Assembly: GCA_028877275.1 (NCBI GenBank)
Contig: JAPPFP010000023.1
Span: forward strand, 1-64,000
DNA from: Acidobacteriota bacterium
Lineage (GTDB): Bacteria; Acidobacteriota; Thermoanaerobaculia; Multivoradales; Multivoraceae
DNA: 64,000 nucleotides
Direction of reading: 5' to 3'
The stretch's first letter is position 1. Each line of letters starts with the position of its first letter. The notes beneath the pieces were generated by a model that searched no databases, was not told where the DNA came from, and saw nothing but the letters and a program-made list of their open reading frames with translations. Position numbers and translations under genes: made by a program. Shown here one piece after another: positions 30,706 through 41,159 of this stretch.

Positions 30706-31878
30706 GTGGGCGATCGGGACAATCCCGACTACAAGATCCTGGTTGTCGACGACGAGCCGGATCTGGAGCGGCTGGTTCGCCAGCGCATGCGGCGCCACAT
30801 CCGCAGGGGCAAGTACGGCTTCGAGTTCGCCGGCAACGGCGTCGAGGCGCTGGAAGTCCTGACGGAGAAGAAGGACATCGACATCGTTCTCTCGGACATC
30901 AACATGCCGAGGATGGACGGTCTGACCCTGTTGCAGCAGATCCCGGAGGTGAACTCGGATCTCCGTTCGGTCATCGTCTCGGCGTACGGGGACATGGAGA
31001 ACATCCGTACCGCCATGAACCGGGGCGCCTTCGACTTCGTCACCAAGCCGATCGATTTCACCGACCTCGAGGTGACGATCGAGCGGACGCTGCGCCACCT
31101 CGACGAGTGGCGCGCCGCGCTCGCATCGCGCGACAAGCTGGTGGCGATACAGAACGAGCTCGATGTGGCGACGAAGATCCAGCAGTCGATCCTGCCCGAC
31201 ACCTTCCCCCATGTAGACGGGTGTGAGGTCTACGGTTGCATGCACGCGGCACGTAACGTCGGAGGGGACTTCTTCGACGTGATCAACCTCGAGGCGGGAC
31301 GGATCGGGCTTGCGGTAGCCGACGTGTCGGACAAGGGCGTGCCGGCGGCCCTGTTCATGATGTCGAGCCGGACGCTGCTCAAGGGGGCGGCAGTCGGCGT
31401 CGAGGATCCCGGAGCGGTCCTCCGGGAAGTGAACGACCTCCTGAACGAGACGAACGAGGCGGCGATGTTCGTCACCGTGTTCTACGGTGTCTACGATCCC
31501 TCGACCAGGATGCTGACCTTCTCGAACGGTGGTCACAACCCTCCGCTGGTGGTTCACCCCGACGGCAGTTCGGAGGAACTCGAACTGACCGGCGGCCTCG
31601 CCCTCGGCGCGATTCCCGGCTTCGAGTACGGGCAGGCCAGCGTCCGGCTGAATCCGGGCGACCTTGTCGTCTTCTTTACGGACGGAGTGACCGAGGCGAT
31701 CAACGTGTCGAACGAGGAGTTCGGTCTCGAGTCGCTTCAGGGTCTGTTTGGCGACGGGATGACACCGAGCGCCCGGGAAGCCGCCGAGATGATCCTGCAG
31801 GCGGTACAGGACTTCGCCGGCGAAGCGCCGCAGTTCGACGATCTGACCTGTATGACCCTGCGCGTCGCCGACGAGTGA
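30706..31878 (+). CDS. Response regulator with PP2C-type (SpoIIE/RsbU) phosphatase output
   Basis: A 390-residue protein. The receiver domain (about 8-130) has the acidic pair in LVVDDEPD and phosphoacceptor Asp64 (LSDINMPRMDG), with KPIDF carrying the conserved Lys. A coiled linker leads to a PP2C/SpoIIE domain (about 165-388) with metal motifs NVGGDFFDV, ADVSDKGVPAALFM, FTDGVTEA and FDDLTCMTL. Phosphorylation of the receiver would control dephosphorylation of the STAS protein. GTG start at 30706, 32 bases after the STAS stop; its own stop overlaps the anti-sigma kinase start (GTGA). Confidence 0.9.
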   Translation: MGDRDNPDYKILVVDDEPDLERLVRQRMRRHIRRGKYGFEFAGNGVEALEVLTEKKDIDIVLSDINMPRMDGLTLLQQIPEVNSDLRSVIVSAYGDMENIRTAMNRGAFDFVTKPIDFTDLEVTIERTLRHLDEWRAALASRDKLVAIQNELDVATKIQQSILPDTFPHVDGCEVYGCMHAARNVGGDFFDVINLEAGRIGLAVADVSDKGVPAALFMMSSRTLLKGAAVGVEDPGAVLREVNDLLNETNEAAMFVTVFYGVYDPSTRMLTFSNGGHNPPLVVHPDGSSEELELTGGLALGAIPGFEYGQASVRLNPGDLVVFFTDGVTEAINVSNEEFGLESLQGLFGDGMTPSAREAAEMILQAVQDFAGEAPQFDDLTCMTLRVADE

Positions 31879-32294
31879 GCGCTACCCTCCAGCTCCGTAT
31901 TCCGAACCGGATCGAGGAGCTTCCGGGTGTCTCGGAGGCTGTGGAGGCGCTCGGCCAGGAGGAGCGTTGGGCGCAGGACGTGACCTACGCCATCGTTCTC
32001 GGTCTGGAGGAAGTGGCGACGAACGTCGTGCGTCACGGCGGCGGCGAGCCCGGCAGCAGCGAGATCGAGATCGAGGTCACATCGAGCGACGACGAAGTAC
32101 GGATCGAGGTTCGCGATGGCGGGAGGGCGTTCGATCCGTTCCACGAAGCGCCGGAGCCGGACCTCGACGCGGGGGTCCAGGAGCGGCAGATCGGCGGTCT
32201 GGGCGTCCACTTCGTGAAGGTGCTCATGGACGAGACGTCGTACAGCCGCGAGGGCGGCCGCAACCACGTGACCATGGTCAAGCGCCGGAGTTGA
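31875..32294 (+). CDS. RsbW-like anti-sigma factor serine kinase
   Basis: A 139-residue single HATPase domain. The N-box is LEEVATNVVRHG, the G1-type box VRDGGRAFDP, and the G2-type box IGGLGVHFVK, the arrangement of SpoIIAB/RsbW kinases that bind sigma factors or phosphorylate STAS antagonists. Its GTG overlaps the phosphatase stop. No sigma factor gene is adjacent, so the target is encoded elsewhere or is not a sigma factor. Confidence 0.87.
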   Translation: MSATLQLRIPNRIEELPGVSEAVEALGQEERWAQDVTYAIVLGLEEVATNVVRHGGGEPGSSEIEIEVTSSDDEVRIEVRDGGRAFDPFHEAPEPDLDAGVQERQIGGLGVHFVKVLMDETSYSREGGRNHVTMVKRRS

Positions 32295-32320
32295 ACCGCG
32301 GCGCGGGACTGCCGGGAGCG

Positions 32321-33535
32321 ATGCGCGCACGTGCTGCTCGAACAGCTCTGACCGCGTCAGCCTGGGCGGCGGCGGCGCTGCTCGCTACGACACCGTCGCA
32401 GGCTCAGCCGGAAGCGTCGCCCGTGGAGCCGGAAGGGACGCCGGGCGTTTCGGCCGAGCGCATCGTGTTCGGGCAGTCCGCCGCTTTCAGTGGTCCGGCT
32501 GCCGAACTGGGCAGGGGGATGCGGCTCGGCATCCAGGCGGCGTTCAAGGAGGCCAATGATGCCGGCGGCGTGCATGGCCGGCGGCTGGAGCTGGTCACGG
32601 TGGATGACCGCTACGAGCCGGAGGACGCGATCACGAACACGCGCCGCCTGATCGAGGAGGAGGGCGTGTTCGCGCTGGTAGGCGGCGTCGGCACGCCGAC
32701 TTCCCGCTCCGCCGTACCGGTTGCCGAAGAGGCGGGTGTTCCGTACATCGCTCCGTTCACGGGCGCGGGCTTTCTCCGCAGCGAACCGCATGTGATCAAC
32801 CTCCGCGCCTCGTACGCCCAGGAGACGGAGGAGATGGTGGAGCGACTGACCAGGGATCTCGGCATCGAGCGGATCGCGGTCGTCATCCAGAACGACTCCT
32901 TCGGGCGCGCCGGCCTGGCGGGCGTTCGCGCCGCGTTCGACAGGCGGGGCATGGAGGCGGTCGCGATCGGCGTGTATCCGCGCAACACGACCGCCGTCAA
33001 GACGGCCATCGTCGACATCGGGGTGGGGCGGCCCGAGGCCGTCATCATCGTGGGCGCCTACCAGCCGGTGGCCAGCCTGATCGCCTGGGCGCGGCATATC
33101 GGCCTGGATCCGGTGTTCATGACCCTGTCCTTCGTGGGCAGCAACGCCCTCGCGGAAGAACTCGGTCCCCAAGGCGCCGGCGTCTACGTGACGCAGGTCG
33201 TACCGTTTCCGAGCGCTCGGAACTCGAGAGTGGCCACCGCCTACCGGCGGGCGCTGCGCGCCCATACGCCCGGCGCCGAGCCCGGTTTCGTCTCGTTCGA
33301 GGGCTACCTTGCCGGACGTCTGGTGATCGAGGCGCTCGAGCGCTGCGGGACGATGGTCGATCGGGAACGCTTCATTCAGACTCTGCGCGACGCCGGTTCG
33401 ATCGACCTGACCGGCTTCCGCCTCGTGTTCGGCGACGGGGACAACCAGGGTTCGGACGCCGTGTTCCTTACCGTGATCGACGAGAGTGGGCGGTATCGGC
33501 CCGCGACGCGTCTCGAAGGCGCGACAAGGCAATGA
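32321..33535 (+). CDS. Periplasmic type-1 (LivK-like) substrate-binding protein
   Basis: A 404-residue exported protein. The signal peptide spans about 1-29 (TASAWAAAALLATTPSQAQ). The mature part is a two-lobed type-1 periplasmic binding fold: IVFGQSAAFSGPAAELGRGM, GIQAAFKEANDAGGVHGRRL, LVGGVGTPTSRSAVP and a final FRLVFGDGDNQGSDAVFLTVI. LivK-like proteins bind branched amino acids, amides or aromatic acids. No LivH/M/G/F genes are present; instead the stop overlaps the histidine kinase start (ATGA). A sensory role is therefore more likely than transport. The ATG at 32321 was preferred over an in-frame TTG at 32291 because it gives a compact signal peptide and has GGGAG upstream. Confidence 0.87.
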   Translation: MRARAARTALTASAWAAAALLATTPSQAQPEASPVEPEGTPGVSAERIVFGQSAAFSGPAAELGRGMRLGIQAAFKEANDAGGVHGRRLELVTVDDRYEPEDAITNTRRLIEEEGVFALVGGVGTPTSRSAVPVAEEAGVPYIAPFTGAGFLRSEPHVINLRASYAQETEEMVERLTRDLGIERIAVVIQNDSFGRAGLAGVRAAFDRRGMEAVAIGVYPRNTTAVKTAIVDIGVGRPEAVIIVGAYQPVASLIAWARHIGLDPVFMTLSFVGSNALAEELGPQGAGVYVTQVVPFPSARNSRVATAYRRALRAHTPGAEPGFVSFEGYLAGRLVIEALERCGTMVDRERFIQTLRDAGSIDLTGFRLVFGDGDNQGSDAVFLTVIDESGRYRPATRLEGATRQ

Positions 33536-35687
33536 TCGGCTGGTTTCGCAAGCTCACCGAAGCCCGGTTCAGGATCGCCACCCAGCTCTACGTTGGCATC
33601 GGCGGCGCGGCCGCCTTGACGCTGGCGGCCAGCCTGGTGGCGCTGTTCGCCTTCGCTCAGGTCGGCGATTCGCAGAACCGGGTCACCCAGGGAACGGTGC
33701 CGGAACTGGCGGCTGCCTTCGGCGTCGCCCAGGGCAGCGGAACGCTGGTGGCGGCGGGCCCGAGGCTGACCGCGACGGCGAACCAGGACGAACTGACTCG
33801 GACTGGCGTCGAGATCGCGCCGGCGCAGCGGGCCTTCGAGGAGCAACTCGAGGCCCTGATGAGCCGGGGGATGGCGTCCGAGGCGTCGCTTGGCGGCGAC
33901 GCGGAGATCCTGAGCATCCAGGCGCGTGGCGGAGAGCTCATCGGCAACATCGCGGCGATCCAGGAGTCGGTGGCGGAGGGCTTCGAACTGAGCGCGGACA
34001 GCGAGGCGCTGCGGCTGGAACTCGAGTCGCTCCACAGCCGGATCGAGGCGCTTCTGGTGCCTGCCCTTGATGATCAACTGTTCTACGCGATGACGGGCTT
34101 TCGGTCGTTTGAGCAGCCGCCCGCGTCCCGTGAGGTCCACTTCTCGGAACCGGAGATCGACCGCTACCGTGTGCTGATCGGACTCCAGCAGGACGTCACG
34201 ATCATCGATCAGCTCCTGAACAGTCTGGCGGTGCTGACCGACCGGCCGCTGATCGAGCCGGTCGAGGAACGGTACGAGTCGGCGGCGACGAGCATTGAGC
34301 GCGCCCTCAGCGCGATCGACGAGACCGCGACCTCGGACCGGTTGCAGGGGCTATTCGGTGAGATGCTGGCGAAGAGCCGTACCGCCTTCGACCTGAGGCG
34401 ACAGGAAGTCGACGTGCTCGACCGGCAGCAGGCACTGCTGGAGGAGAACCAGAACCTGGCCGTCGAACTCGGTGGCGACGTCGAGAGTCTGGTCGCCGCC
34501 TCGCGGGCCCGTACCGATGCGGCGACCGATGCCGCGTCCCAGGCGATCCGCACCGGGCGCGCGCTGCTTCTGGGGCTCAACGTCCTGAGCATCGCCGGAG
34601 CGGTCTTCATCGGCTGGTTGTTCGTCGGACGGCTCCTGGTGCGGCGGTTCGAGGCGCTCTCGAGCAGCATGCTGGAGATGGCCGGAGGCAACCTGGAAGC
34701 CGAGATCGGGATTGGCGGCAAGGACGAGGTCGCCGACATGGCCGCGGCTCTCGAGGTCTTTCGCCGTCACGCGCTGGAAGTGCAGCGGCTGAACCTGGTC
34801 GAGAAGCTGGCGGACGAACTGAAGGAGAAGAACGACGAGCTGGAGGTCGTGCTGGTCGATCTGCAGAAGGCCCAGGACCAGATCGTGATGCGCGAGAAGC
34901 TCGCGGCGCTGGGCGAGTTGACGGCGGGCGTCGCCCACGAGATCAAGAACCCTCTCAACTTCGTCAAGAATTTCTCCGAGGTGTCCTCGGAACTCCTGGA
35001 AGAGGTCGACGAGATCATGAAGGAGAACGAGGACGGCAGCCTGAGCGAAGACCAGCGGGAGGAGATCGGAGAGATCTTCGAGGATCTGAGCGGCAACCTG
35101 AAGCTGATCCAGAACCACGGTGAGCGCGCCAACCGGATCGTCACCGACATGCTGAAGATGGGCCGGGGCGCCGCCGGTCGTGAGGAGGCGGATATCAACC
35201 GTCTCGTCGACGAGCACATCGGGCTCGCGTACCACAGCGCCCGGGCTTCCGACTCGGAGTTCAACCTCACCATCGAGAAGGACTTCGATCCGGACCTGGG
35301 CACCCTGGAGGTCGTGTCCCAGGACGTGGGCCGTGTGTTCCTCAATCTGGTCGGCAACGCCTGCTACGCCACGAACGAGAAGCGGCTCACCACCGACGAT
35401 GAGGCCTACGAGCCGACGCTCACCGTGACGACGCGAAGGATGGACGACGGCGTCGAGGTCCGGATCCGGGACAACGGCGACGGGATTCCGCAGGACATCG
35501 TGGACAAGATCTTCAACCCGTTCTTCACGACCAAGCCGACCGACCAGGGGACGGGCCTTGGTCTGGCGCTCTCGGCCGACATCGTCCGCGAGCACGGCGG
35601 CATGATCCGGGTCGATACGGTGCCGGGCGAGTTCACGGAGATGATCGTCGAGCTGTCCGCGGCGCCCCCCGACATCGAGCTCCCTTG

Positions 35688-35688
<1 letters not shown>
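33532..35688 (+). CDS. HAMP-domain sensor histidine kinase
   Basis: A 718-residue membrane kinase. Helix 1 lies at about 18-44, a large periplasmic helical sensor at about 45-340, helix 2 near 343-368, then HAMP and coiled coil ([20 protein letters not shown]). The H-box is [16 protein letters not shown] with the phospho-His at 469. The catalytic domain has N-box [24 protein letters not shown] and GTGLGLALS. Its start overlaps the binding-protein stop, so the binding protein probably loads the sensor. The receiver-PP2C protein two genes upstream is the obvious phosphotransfer partner. Confidence 0.9.
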
Positions 35689-36425
<737 letters not shown>

Positions 36426-36429
36426 GACG

Positions 36430-38799
36430 ATGAGAGCACTCGACCGCAAACTGCTGCGCGACCTCTGGAACGTTCGGTCCCAGGTACTGGCGATCGCCCT
36501 GGTCGTCTCGTCAGGGATCGCGCTGCTGGTCATGGCGCAGGGAGTGTTCGGCTCGCTGCTCACGACCCGCGACGCCTACTACACCCGCTACTCCTTCGCC
36601 GACGTGTTCGCCGGCGCCAAGCGCGTCCCCAACTGGATCGAGGAGCGCATCGCGGCGATCCCGGGAGTCAGGCAGGTCCAGACCCGGGTGGTGGTGAGCG
36701 TCTCGCTGGACGTGCCCGAAGTCACCGATCCGATCAATGGACGTCTGATCTCCCTGCCGGACCGCGGCCGGCCGGCGCTCAACGATGTCGCGCTGCGCCG
36801 CGGGCGGTTCCTGGACCCGGACCGGGCGGAGGAGGCCCTGGTTGGCGAGCGCTTCGCCGAAGCTCACGGGCTCGACCTGGGCGATCGCCTGTTCGCGGTC
36901 ATCAACGGTCGCCGCCAGCCCCTGGAGATCGTCGGCGTCGCGCTCAGCCCGGAGTTCGTCTACGGCATCGGTCCGGGAGAACTGTTTCCGGATCCGAAGC
37001 ACTTCGGCTTCCTGTGGATGACCCGGCGGCACCTGGCCACCGCGTTCGAGATGGAGGGCGGGTTCAACGACGTGGCCCTGACGCTGACCGACCGCTCGCC
37101 CAGCCTCGAGCGCGCGGTGATCGTCGAACTCGACGCGATTCTCGATCCCTACGGCGGTCTGGGCGCGATTCCACGTGCGGACCAGACCTCGAACTGGTAC
37201 CTCCAGAACGAGTTGACGCAGCTCGAGAACATGGGACTCCTGGTGCCGTTGATCTTCATCGCCGTGGCCACGTTCCTGCTCAACGTGGTCCTGCGGCGAA
37301 CGGTCGCGGTGCAGCGCGAACAGATCGCGGCGCTCAAGGCTCTCGGCTATTCGAACGTCCGGCTCGGCGTCCACTACGTGCAGTGGGCCGTCGTCGTGGT
37401 GGCCCTCGGCGCCCTGCTCGGGATCGGCGCCGGCCTGTTGCTGGCCGAAGCGATGCTAGGCCTCTACATGGAGTACTTCCGCTTCCCCCTCCTGATCTAC
37501 AACGTGTCGGCGTCGAGCATCCTGATCGCCGTCGGAGTGAGCCTCGTCGCCGCGACGGTGGGCGCCCTGGGCGCGGTGCGCAGCGTCGTCTCGCTGCCGC
37601 CCGCCGAAGCGATGCGCCCGGCGGCGCCCGAGACCTTCCGGGTCTCCCTGTTCGAACGGCTGGGCGCCCGGCGATGGTTGTCGCAGCCCGCGAGGATGGT
37701 GCTCCGCAACCTGTCGCGACGCCCGGTGCGGGCGGGCCTGTCGATTGTGGGCATCGCCTTCGCCGGCGCGATCATGGTCGTGGGCTCGGCGATGATGGAT
37801 TCGATGGACGAACTGCTCGAAGTGCAGTTCAACATCATCCAGCGCCAGGACCTGTCGGTGAGCTTCTTCGAGCCGGTCGAACGAAGCGCGGTGCACGAAC
37901 TCGCGGCCCTCTCCGGCGTGCTGCAGGTGGAGCCGACCAACGGTATCGCCGCGCGGCTGCGCAACGGCCACCTGCAGAAGCAGACGGCGATCCAGGCGCT
38001 GGCGCCCGATGCCAGGTTGCAGCGCGTGGTCGATGTGGACTATCGCGCCATCCGGCTCGACCGGCCGGGTCTCGTCCTGTCCACGCTGCTGGCGGAGCAG
38101 TTGCAGGTCGAGCCGGGCGACACGCTGATGGTCGAGATCATGGAAGACGGCAGGCCGGTGCGCGAGGTCGTGCTGACCGATACGGTCGACGACCTGCTCG
38201 GCGTGACGGCGTACATGGAGCAGGAGTCGCTCCGGCGGCTGGTGCGGCGCGACGACACGATCAGCGGCGCGATGCTCAAGATCGACGCGCTGGCCGAGGA
38301 ACGACTGTTCGGCCTGCTGAAGGCGATGCCGGCGGTGGCCGGCGTGACCTTGCGCAGCGCCGCGCTCGAGAACATCCAGACCTACATGCTCGACAATATG
38401 TCGATGATGATGAGCGTCAACCTGCTCTTCGCGGTGATCATCGCCTTCGGCGTCATCTACAACACGGCGCGGATCTCCCTGTCCGAGACCAGCCGTGAAC
38501 TCGCCAGCCTGCGGGTGATCGGCTTCACCCGCGGCGAGATCTCCTCGATCCTGCTGGGCGAGCTCGGGATCCTCACCGTGGCCTCGATTCCACTCGGTTT
38601 GCTCCTCGGCTACGGCATGATCGCCGGCGTGATGAGCGCTTTCGAGAGCGAGCTGTTCCGGTTGCCGGTGGTGGTCGACCCGAACACGTTCCTGGTTTCC
38701 GCGGCGACCGTTCTCGGATCGATGGCCGTGTCGGCCTGGACCGTTCGGCGTAAGCTCCACGAACTCGATCTGGTCGCGGTTCTCAAGACCCGCGAGTAG
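36430..38799 (+). CDS. FtsX/MacB-type ABC permease, two-module
   Basis: A 789-residue permease. It has an N-terminal helix (about 12-36), a MacB-like periplasmic domain, a first FtsX helix triplet (about 270-400), a short linker with a second N-helix ([21 protein letters not shown]), a second periplasmic domain and a second FtsX triplet at the C terminus (about 655-780). This duplicated layout is seen in lipoprotein- or macrolide-type exporters (DUF214-like). It is part of a three-gene ATPase/permease/adaptor cassette. Confidence 0.88.
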   Translation: MRALDRKLLRDLWNVRSQVLAIALVVSSGIALLVMAQGVFGSLLTTRDAYYTRYSFADVFAGAKRVPNWIEERIAAIPGVRQVQTRVVVSVSLDVPEVTDPINGRLISLPDRGRPALNDVALRRGRFLDPDRAEEALVGERFAEAHGLDLGDRLFAVINGRRQPLEIVGVALSPEFVYGIGPGELFPDPKHFGFLWMTRRHLATAFEMEGGFNDVALTLTDRSPSLERAVIVELDAILDPYGGLGAIPRADQTSNWYLQNELTQLENMGLLVPLIFIAVATFLLNVVLRRTVAVQREQIAALKALGYSNVRLGVHYVQWAVVVVALGALLGIGAGLLLAEAMLGLYMEYFRFPLLIYNVSASSILIAVGVSLVAATVGALGAVRSVVSLPPAEAMRPAAPETFRVSLFERLGARRWLSQPARMVLRNLSRRPVRAGLSIVGIAFAGAIMVVGSAMMDSMDELLEVQFNIIQRQDLSVSFFEPVERSAVHELAALSGVLQVEPTNGIAARLRNGHLQKQTAIQALAPDARLQRVVDVDYRAIRLDRPGLVLSTLLAEQLQVEPGDTLMVEIMEDGRPVREVVLTDTVDDLLGVTAYMEQESLRRLVRRDDTISGAMLKIDALAEERLFGLLKAMPAVAGVTLRSAALENIQTYMLDNMSMMMSVNLLFAVIIAFGVIYNTARISLSETSRELASLRVIGFTRGEISSILLGELGILTVASIPLGLLLGYGMIAGVMSAFESELFRLPVVVDPNTFLVSAATVLGSMAVSAWTVRRKLHELDLVAVLKTRE

Positions 38800-38812
38800 G
38801 AAGAAGGAACTG

Positions 38813-40015
38813 ATGATGACGCGGCGCTGGGTGTTGTGGGGCGTGGGCTTGGTCGTGGTCGCGGCCGCCGCGTTTCTCGGCACGCGCCCGCAGCCGGTCC
38901 CGGCGGAGCTCGCGCAGGTGACGCGAGGACCGCTGGAGGTGACGATCGACGAGGAGGGCGAGACCAGGGTCCGGGACCGCTTCGTCATCTCGGCGCCGCT
39001 CGCCGGCCGCGTGCTGCGAATCGAACTCGAACCGGGTGATGTCGTGGTGGCTGGCGAGACGGTGCTCGCGATCTTCCTGCCGTCCGCGCCGGTGCTTCTC
39101 GACGCCCGTAGCCGGGCCGAGGCGGAGGCGGTAGTGCAGACCGCGACCGCCGCGCTCGGCCAGGCCGAGGCGCACTACGAGCGGGCGGCGGCCGAACTCG
39201 CCTACTCGCGCTCCGAGGCGGGACGCTATCTGCGGCTGAGTCAGGAGGGAATCGTCTCGGTCGAGACGATGGAGAGCGCCCAGCTCGACCTCGACACCCG
39301 GCAGGAAGCCGTCGAGGCAGCCGACTACGCGGTGCGCACGGCCCGCAGCGAGTTGCAGGCGGCGCGGGTCCGACTGCTGCGGTTCAGCGCCGAGAGCGCC
39401 GAGGACATGAACGGCACGGCAATCCGGATCGTGTCGCCGGTTTCGGGTGTCGTGCTTCGTCGCGTGCGCGAGAGCGAGTCCGTCGTGCCGGCTGGCGAAG
39501 CCCTGCTCGAGGTCGGCGATCCGGCGCAGATCGAAGTGGTGACGGACTACCTGTCGAAGGACGCCGTCCGGATGCGCTCGGGACAGCGCGTACTGATCGA
39601 TCGATGGGGTGGCGATCGCCCGCTGCAGGGCCGGCTGCGCCGGGTGGAACCGTCGGGCTTCACGAAGATCTCGGCGCTCGGCGTGGAAGAGCAGCGGGTG
39701 AACGTGGTCATCGACATCGTCGATCCGCCTGCGGTCTGGGCCGGCCTGGGCGATGGCTTCCGGGTCGAAACCCGGGTCGTCGTCTGGGAGAGCGGAGACG
39801 AACTGAAGGCGCCGACCGGGGCGTTGTTCCGGCGCGACGAGAACTGGGCGGTGTTCGCGATCGCGGGAGGCCGCGCGACCCTTCGGGAGATCGAGGTCGG
39901 CGAGCGGAACGCGCGGGAAGCCCAGGTTCTTGGCGGCCTTGAGCCCGGCGAGCAGGTCGTGGTCTATCCGAGCGACAGTCTGAGCGACGGCTCGCCGGTC
40001 TCGGCCGAACTCTGA
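38813..40015 (+). CDS. HlyD/MacA-like periplasmic adaptor protein
   Basis: A 400-residue membrane fusion protein. It has an N-terminal membrane helix (about 6-24), a lipoyl half-motif (ISAPLAGRVLRIELEPGDVV), a helical hairpin (about 100-190, Ala/Glu/Arg-rich), a second lipoyl half (IVSPVSGVVLRRVRES), then beta-barrel and membrane-proximal domains (PGEQVVVYPSDSL at the end). It links the upstream ABC permease to an outer-membrane exit duct, which is not encoded here. AAGGAA precedes the ATG at 38813; a second ATG follows immediately. It ends 13 bases before the convergent LLM gene. Confidence 0.88.
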   Translation: MMTRRWVLWGVGLVVVAAAAFLGTRPQPVPAELAQVTRGPLEVTIDEEGETRVRDRFVISAPLAGRVLRIELEPGDVVVAGETVLAIFLPSAPVLLDARSRAEAEAVVQTATAALGQAEAHYERAAAELAYSRSEAGRYLRLSQEGIVSVETMESAQLDLDTRQEAVEAADYAVRTARSELQAARVRLLRFSAESAEDMNGTAIRIVSPVSGVVLRRVRESESVVPAGEALLEVGDPAQIEVVTDYLSKDAVRMRSGQRVLIDRWGGDRPLQGRLRRVEPSGFTKISALGVEEQRVNVVIDIVDPPAVWAGLGDGFRVETRVVVWESGDELKAPTGALFRRDENWAVFAIAGGRATLREIEVGERNAREAQVLGGLEPGEQVVVYPSDSLSDGSPVSAEL

Positions 40016-40028
40016 GCGCCGCGGCGGT

Positions 40029-41159
40029 TCACGAGGAAAGGGGGTCGATGACGCCCTCCGCGAACTCGTGGAGCATCGCCATCTCCTCGTCCTGCTCGAA
40101 CCAGCCGACGTGGTGCCAGAGGAAGAACTCTTCGATGCCGAACGTCTCGTTGAGCCGCCCCACGTGGTCGAGCACCTGCTGGCGTGACCCCATCCACAGC
40201 CGGCCCATCGGCACGTGGTAGGGAGGAGCGTTGTAGGCGAAGTTGAACAGCCACTCGAAGCCTTCGTAGAGCTTCTGCGTCTCGGCCGGGTTTCGTCCCA
40301 TGATCAGGTGTCCGCCCAGGGCGAGCATGTCGTTGGGACCGATGATCCGGCCGTGTTGCAGCGCTTCCTCCAGGCAGACGTCCAGGGTCAGGGGGATGAA
40401 CTCCTCCTTCGACTCGTTGAACATGCCCATCATCTTGCCGCCCTCGCGGGCCCAGAACTTCGCTGTCCCCATGCTGTAGCTGAACGGCGCGTAGACCGGC
40501 GGGTGCGGGTCGTTCTGCAGCGGGCGGGGAACGATCCCGATCTCCTTCAGCGTGCCTTCACTGGTGATCGACCCGGGCGACCATTCGCTCGTGGGTGCGA
40601 ACGTCCAGTCCATCGCCGGCGGCGCCTGCCAGAACTCGCCCGAGATGCTGACCACCTCCTGCGTCCAGAGCGCCTTCACGAGGCGCCAGTTCTCCTCGAA
40701 CGCGCGGCGGTTGCGTCGGTCCACTTCCGACTTGTCGGAGTGTGTCGCCGTGATCCCGATGTGCTGGCCGAACGTGCCGGTCCACCTTGGCGTGTTGCCC
40801 CTGGTGAAGCCGGCGAACATGCGGCCGCCGGTGAAGTGGTCGAGCATCGCCAGGTTCTCGGCCAATTGAATCGGGTTGACCGCTGTCAGGTTCATGCCGA
40901 GCTGGCCGACGCGCATCCGCTCGGTGTGCTGGGCGACGAAGTAGTCCCAGAACAGCGGATTCGTCGTCGTCTCGATCCCTTCCACCTGCAAGTGCTGCTC
41001 GGTCATGCAGAAGCCCGTGTAGCCGACCGACTCGGCGAATGTCATCTGGGTCCGGAGATTCGCCATCAGCGCCTGAAACCGGTTCGGGTCCGATCCTGCG
41101 CGGCCGACCCGTTCGCCGAGGCGTCTCATGTAGGGGATGGCGAGGATGACGAACTCCAT
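40029..41159 (-). CDS. Luciferase-like flavin monooxygenase
   Basis: A 376-residue LLM-fold enzyme, TIM barrel, probably FMN- or F420-dependent. Supporting segments are FAESVGYTGFCMTEQHLQVEG, RMRVGQLGMNLTAVNPIQLAENLAMLDHFTGGRMFAGFTRG and WFEQDEEMAMLHEFAEGVI. Its ATG overlaps the Rieske oxygenase stop (TGATG). Co-transcription with a Rieske oxygenase and a TetR regulator suggests breakdown of an aromatic or terpenoid-like compound, with the flavoenzyme attacking the oxygenase product or feeding it. The upstream frame extension is a shadow of the Rieske gene. Confidence 0.85.
   Translation of the reverse strand: MEFVILAIPYMRRLGERVGRAGSDPNRFQALMANLRTQMTFAESVGYTGFCMTEQHLQVEGIETTTNPLFWDYFVAQHTERMRVGQLGMNLTAVNPIQLAENLAMLDHFTGGRMFAGFTRGNTPRWTGTFGQHIGITATHSDKSEVDRRNRRAFEENWRLVKALWTQEVVSISGEFWQAPPAMDWTFAPTSEWSPGSITSEGTLKEIGIVPRPLQNDPHPPVYAPFSYSMGTAKFWAREGGKMMGMFNESKEEFIPLTLDVCLEEALQHGRIIGPNDMLALGGHLIMGRNPAETQKLYEGFEWLFNFAYNAPPYHVPMGRLWMGSRQQVLDHVGRLNETFGIEEFFLWHHVGWFEQDEEMAMLHEFAEGVIDPLSS

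Noticed and set aside
32321..33535. The LivK-like gene as part of a branched-chain amino acid ABC importer
   Set aside because: No LivH, LivM, LivG or LivF gene is near; the downstream ABC ATPase is LolD/MacB-type and has an FtsX permease and HlyD adaptor, i.e. an exporter.
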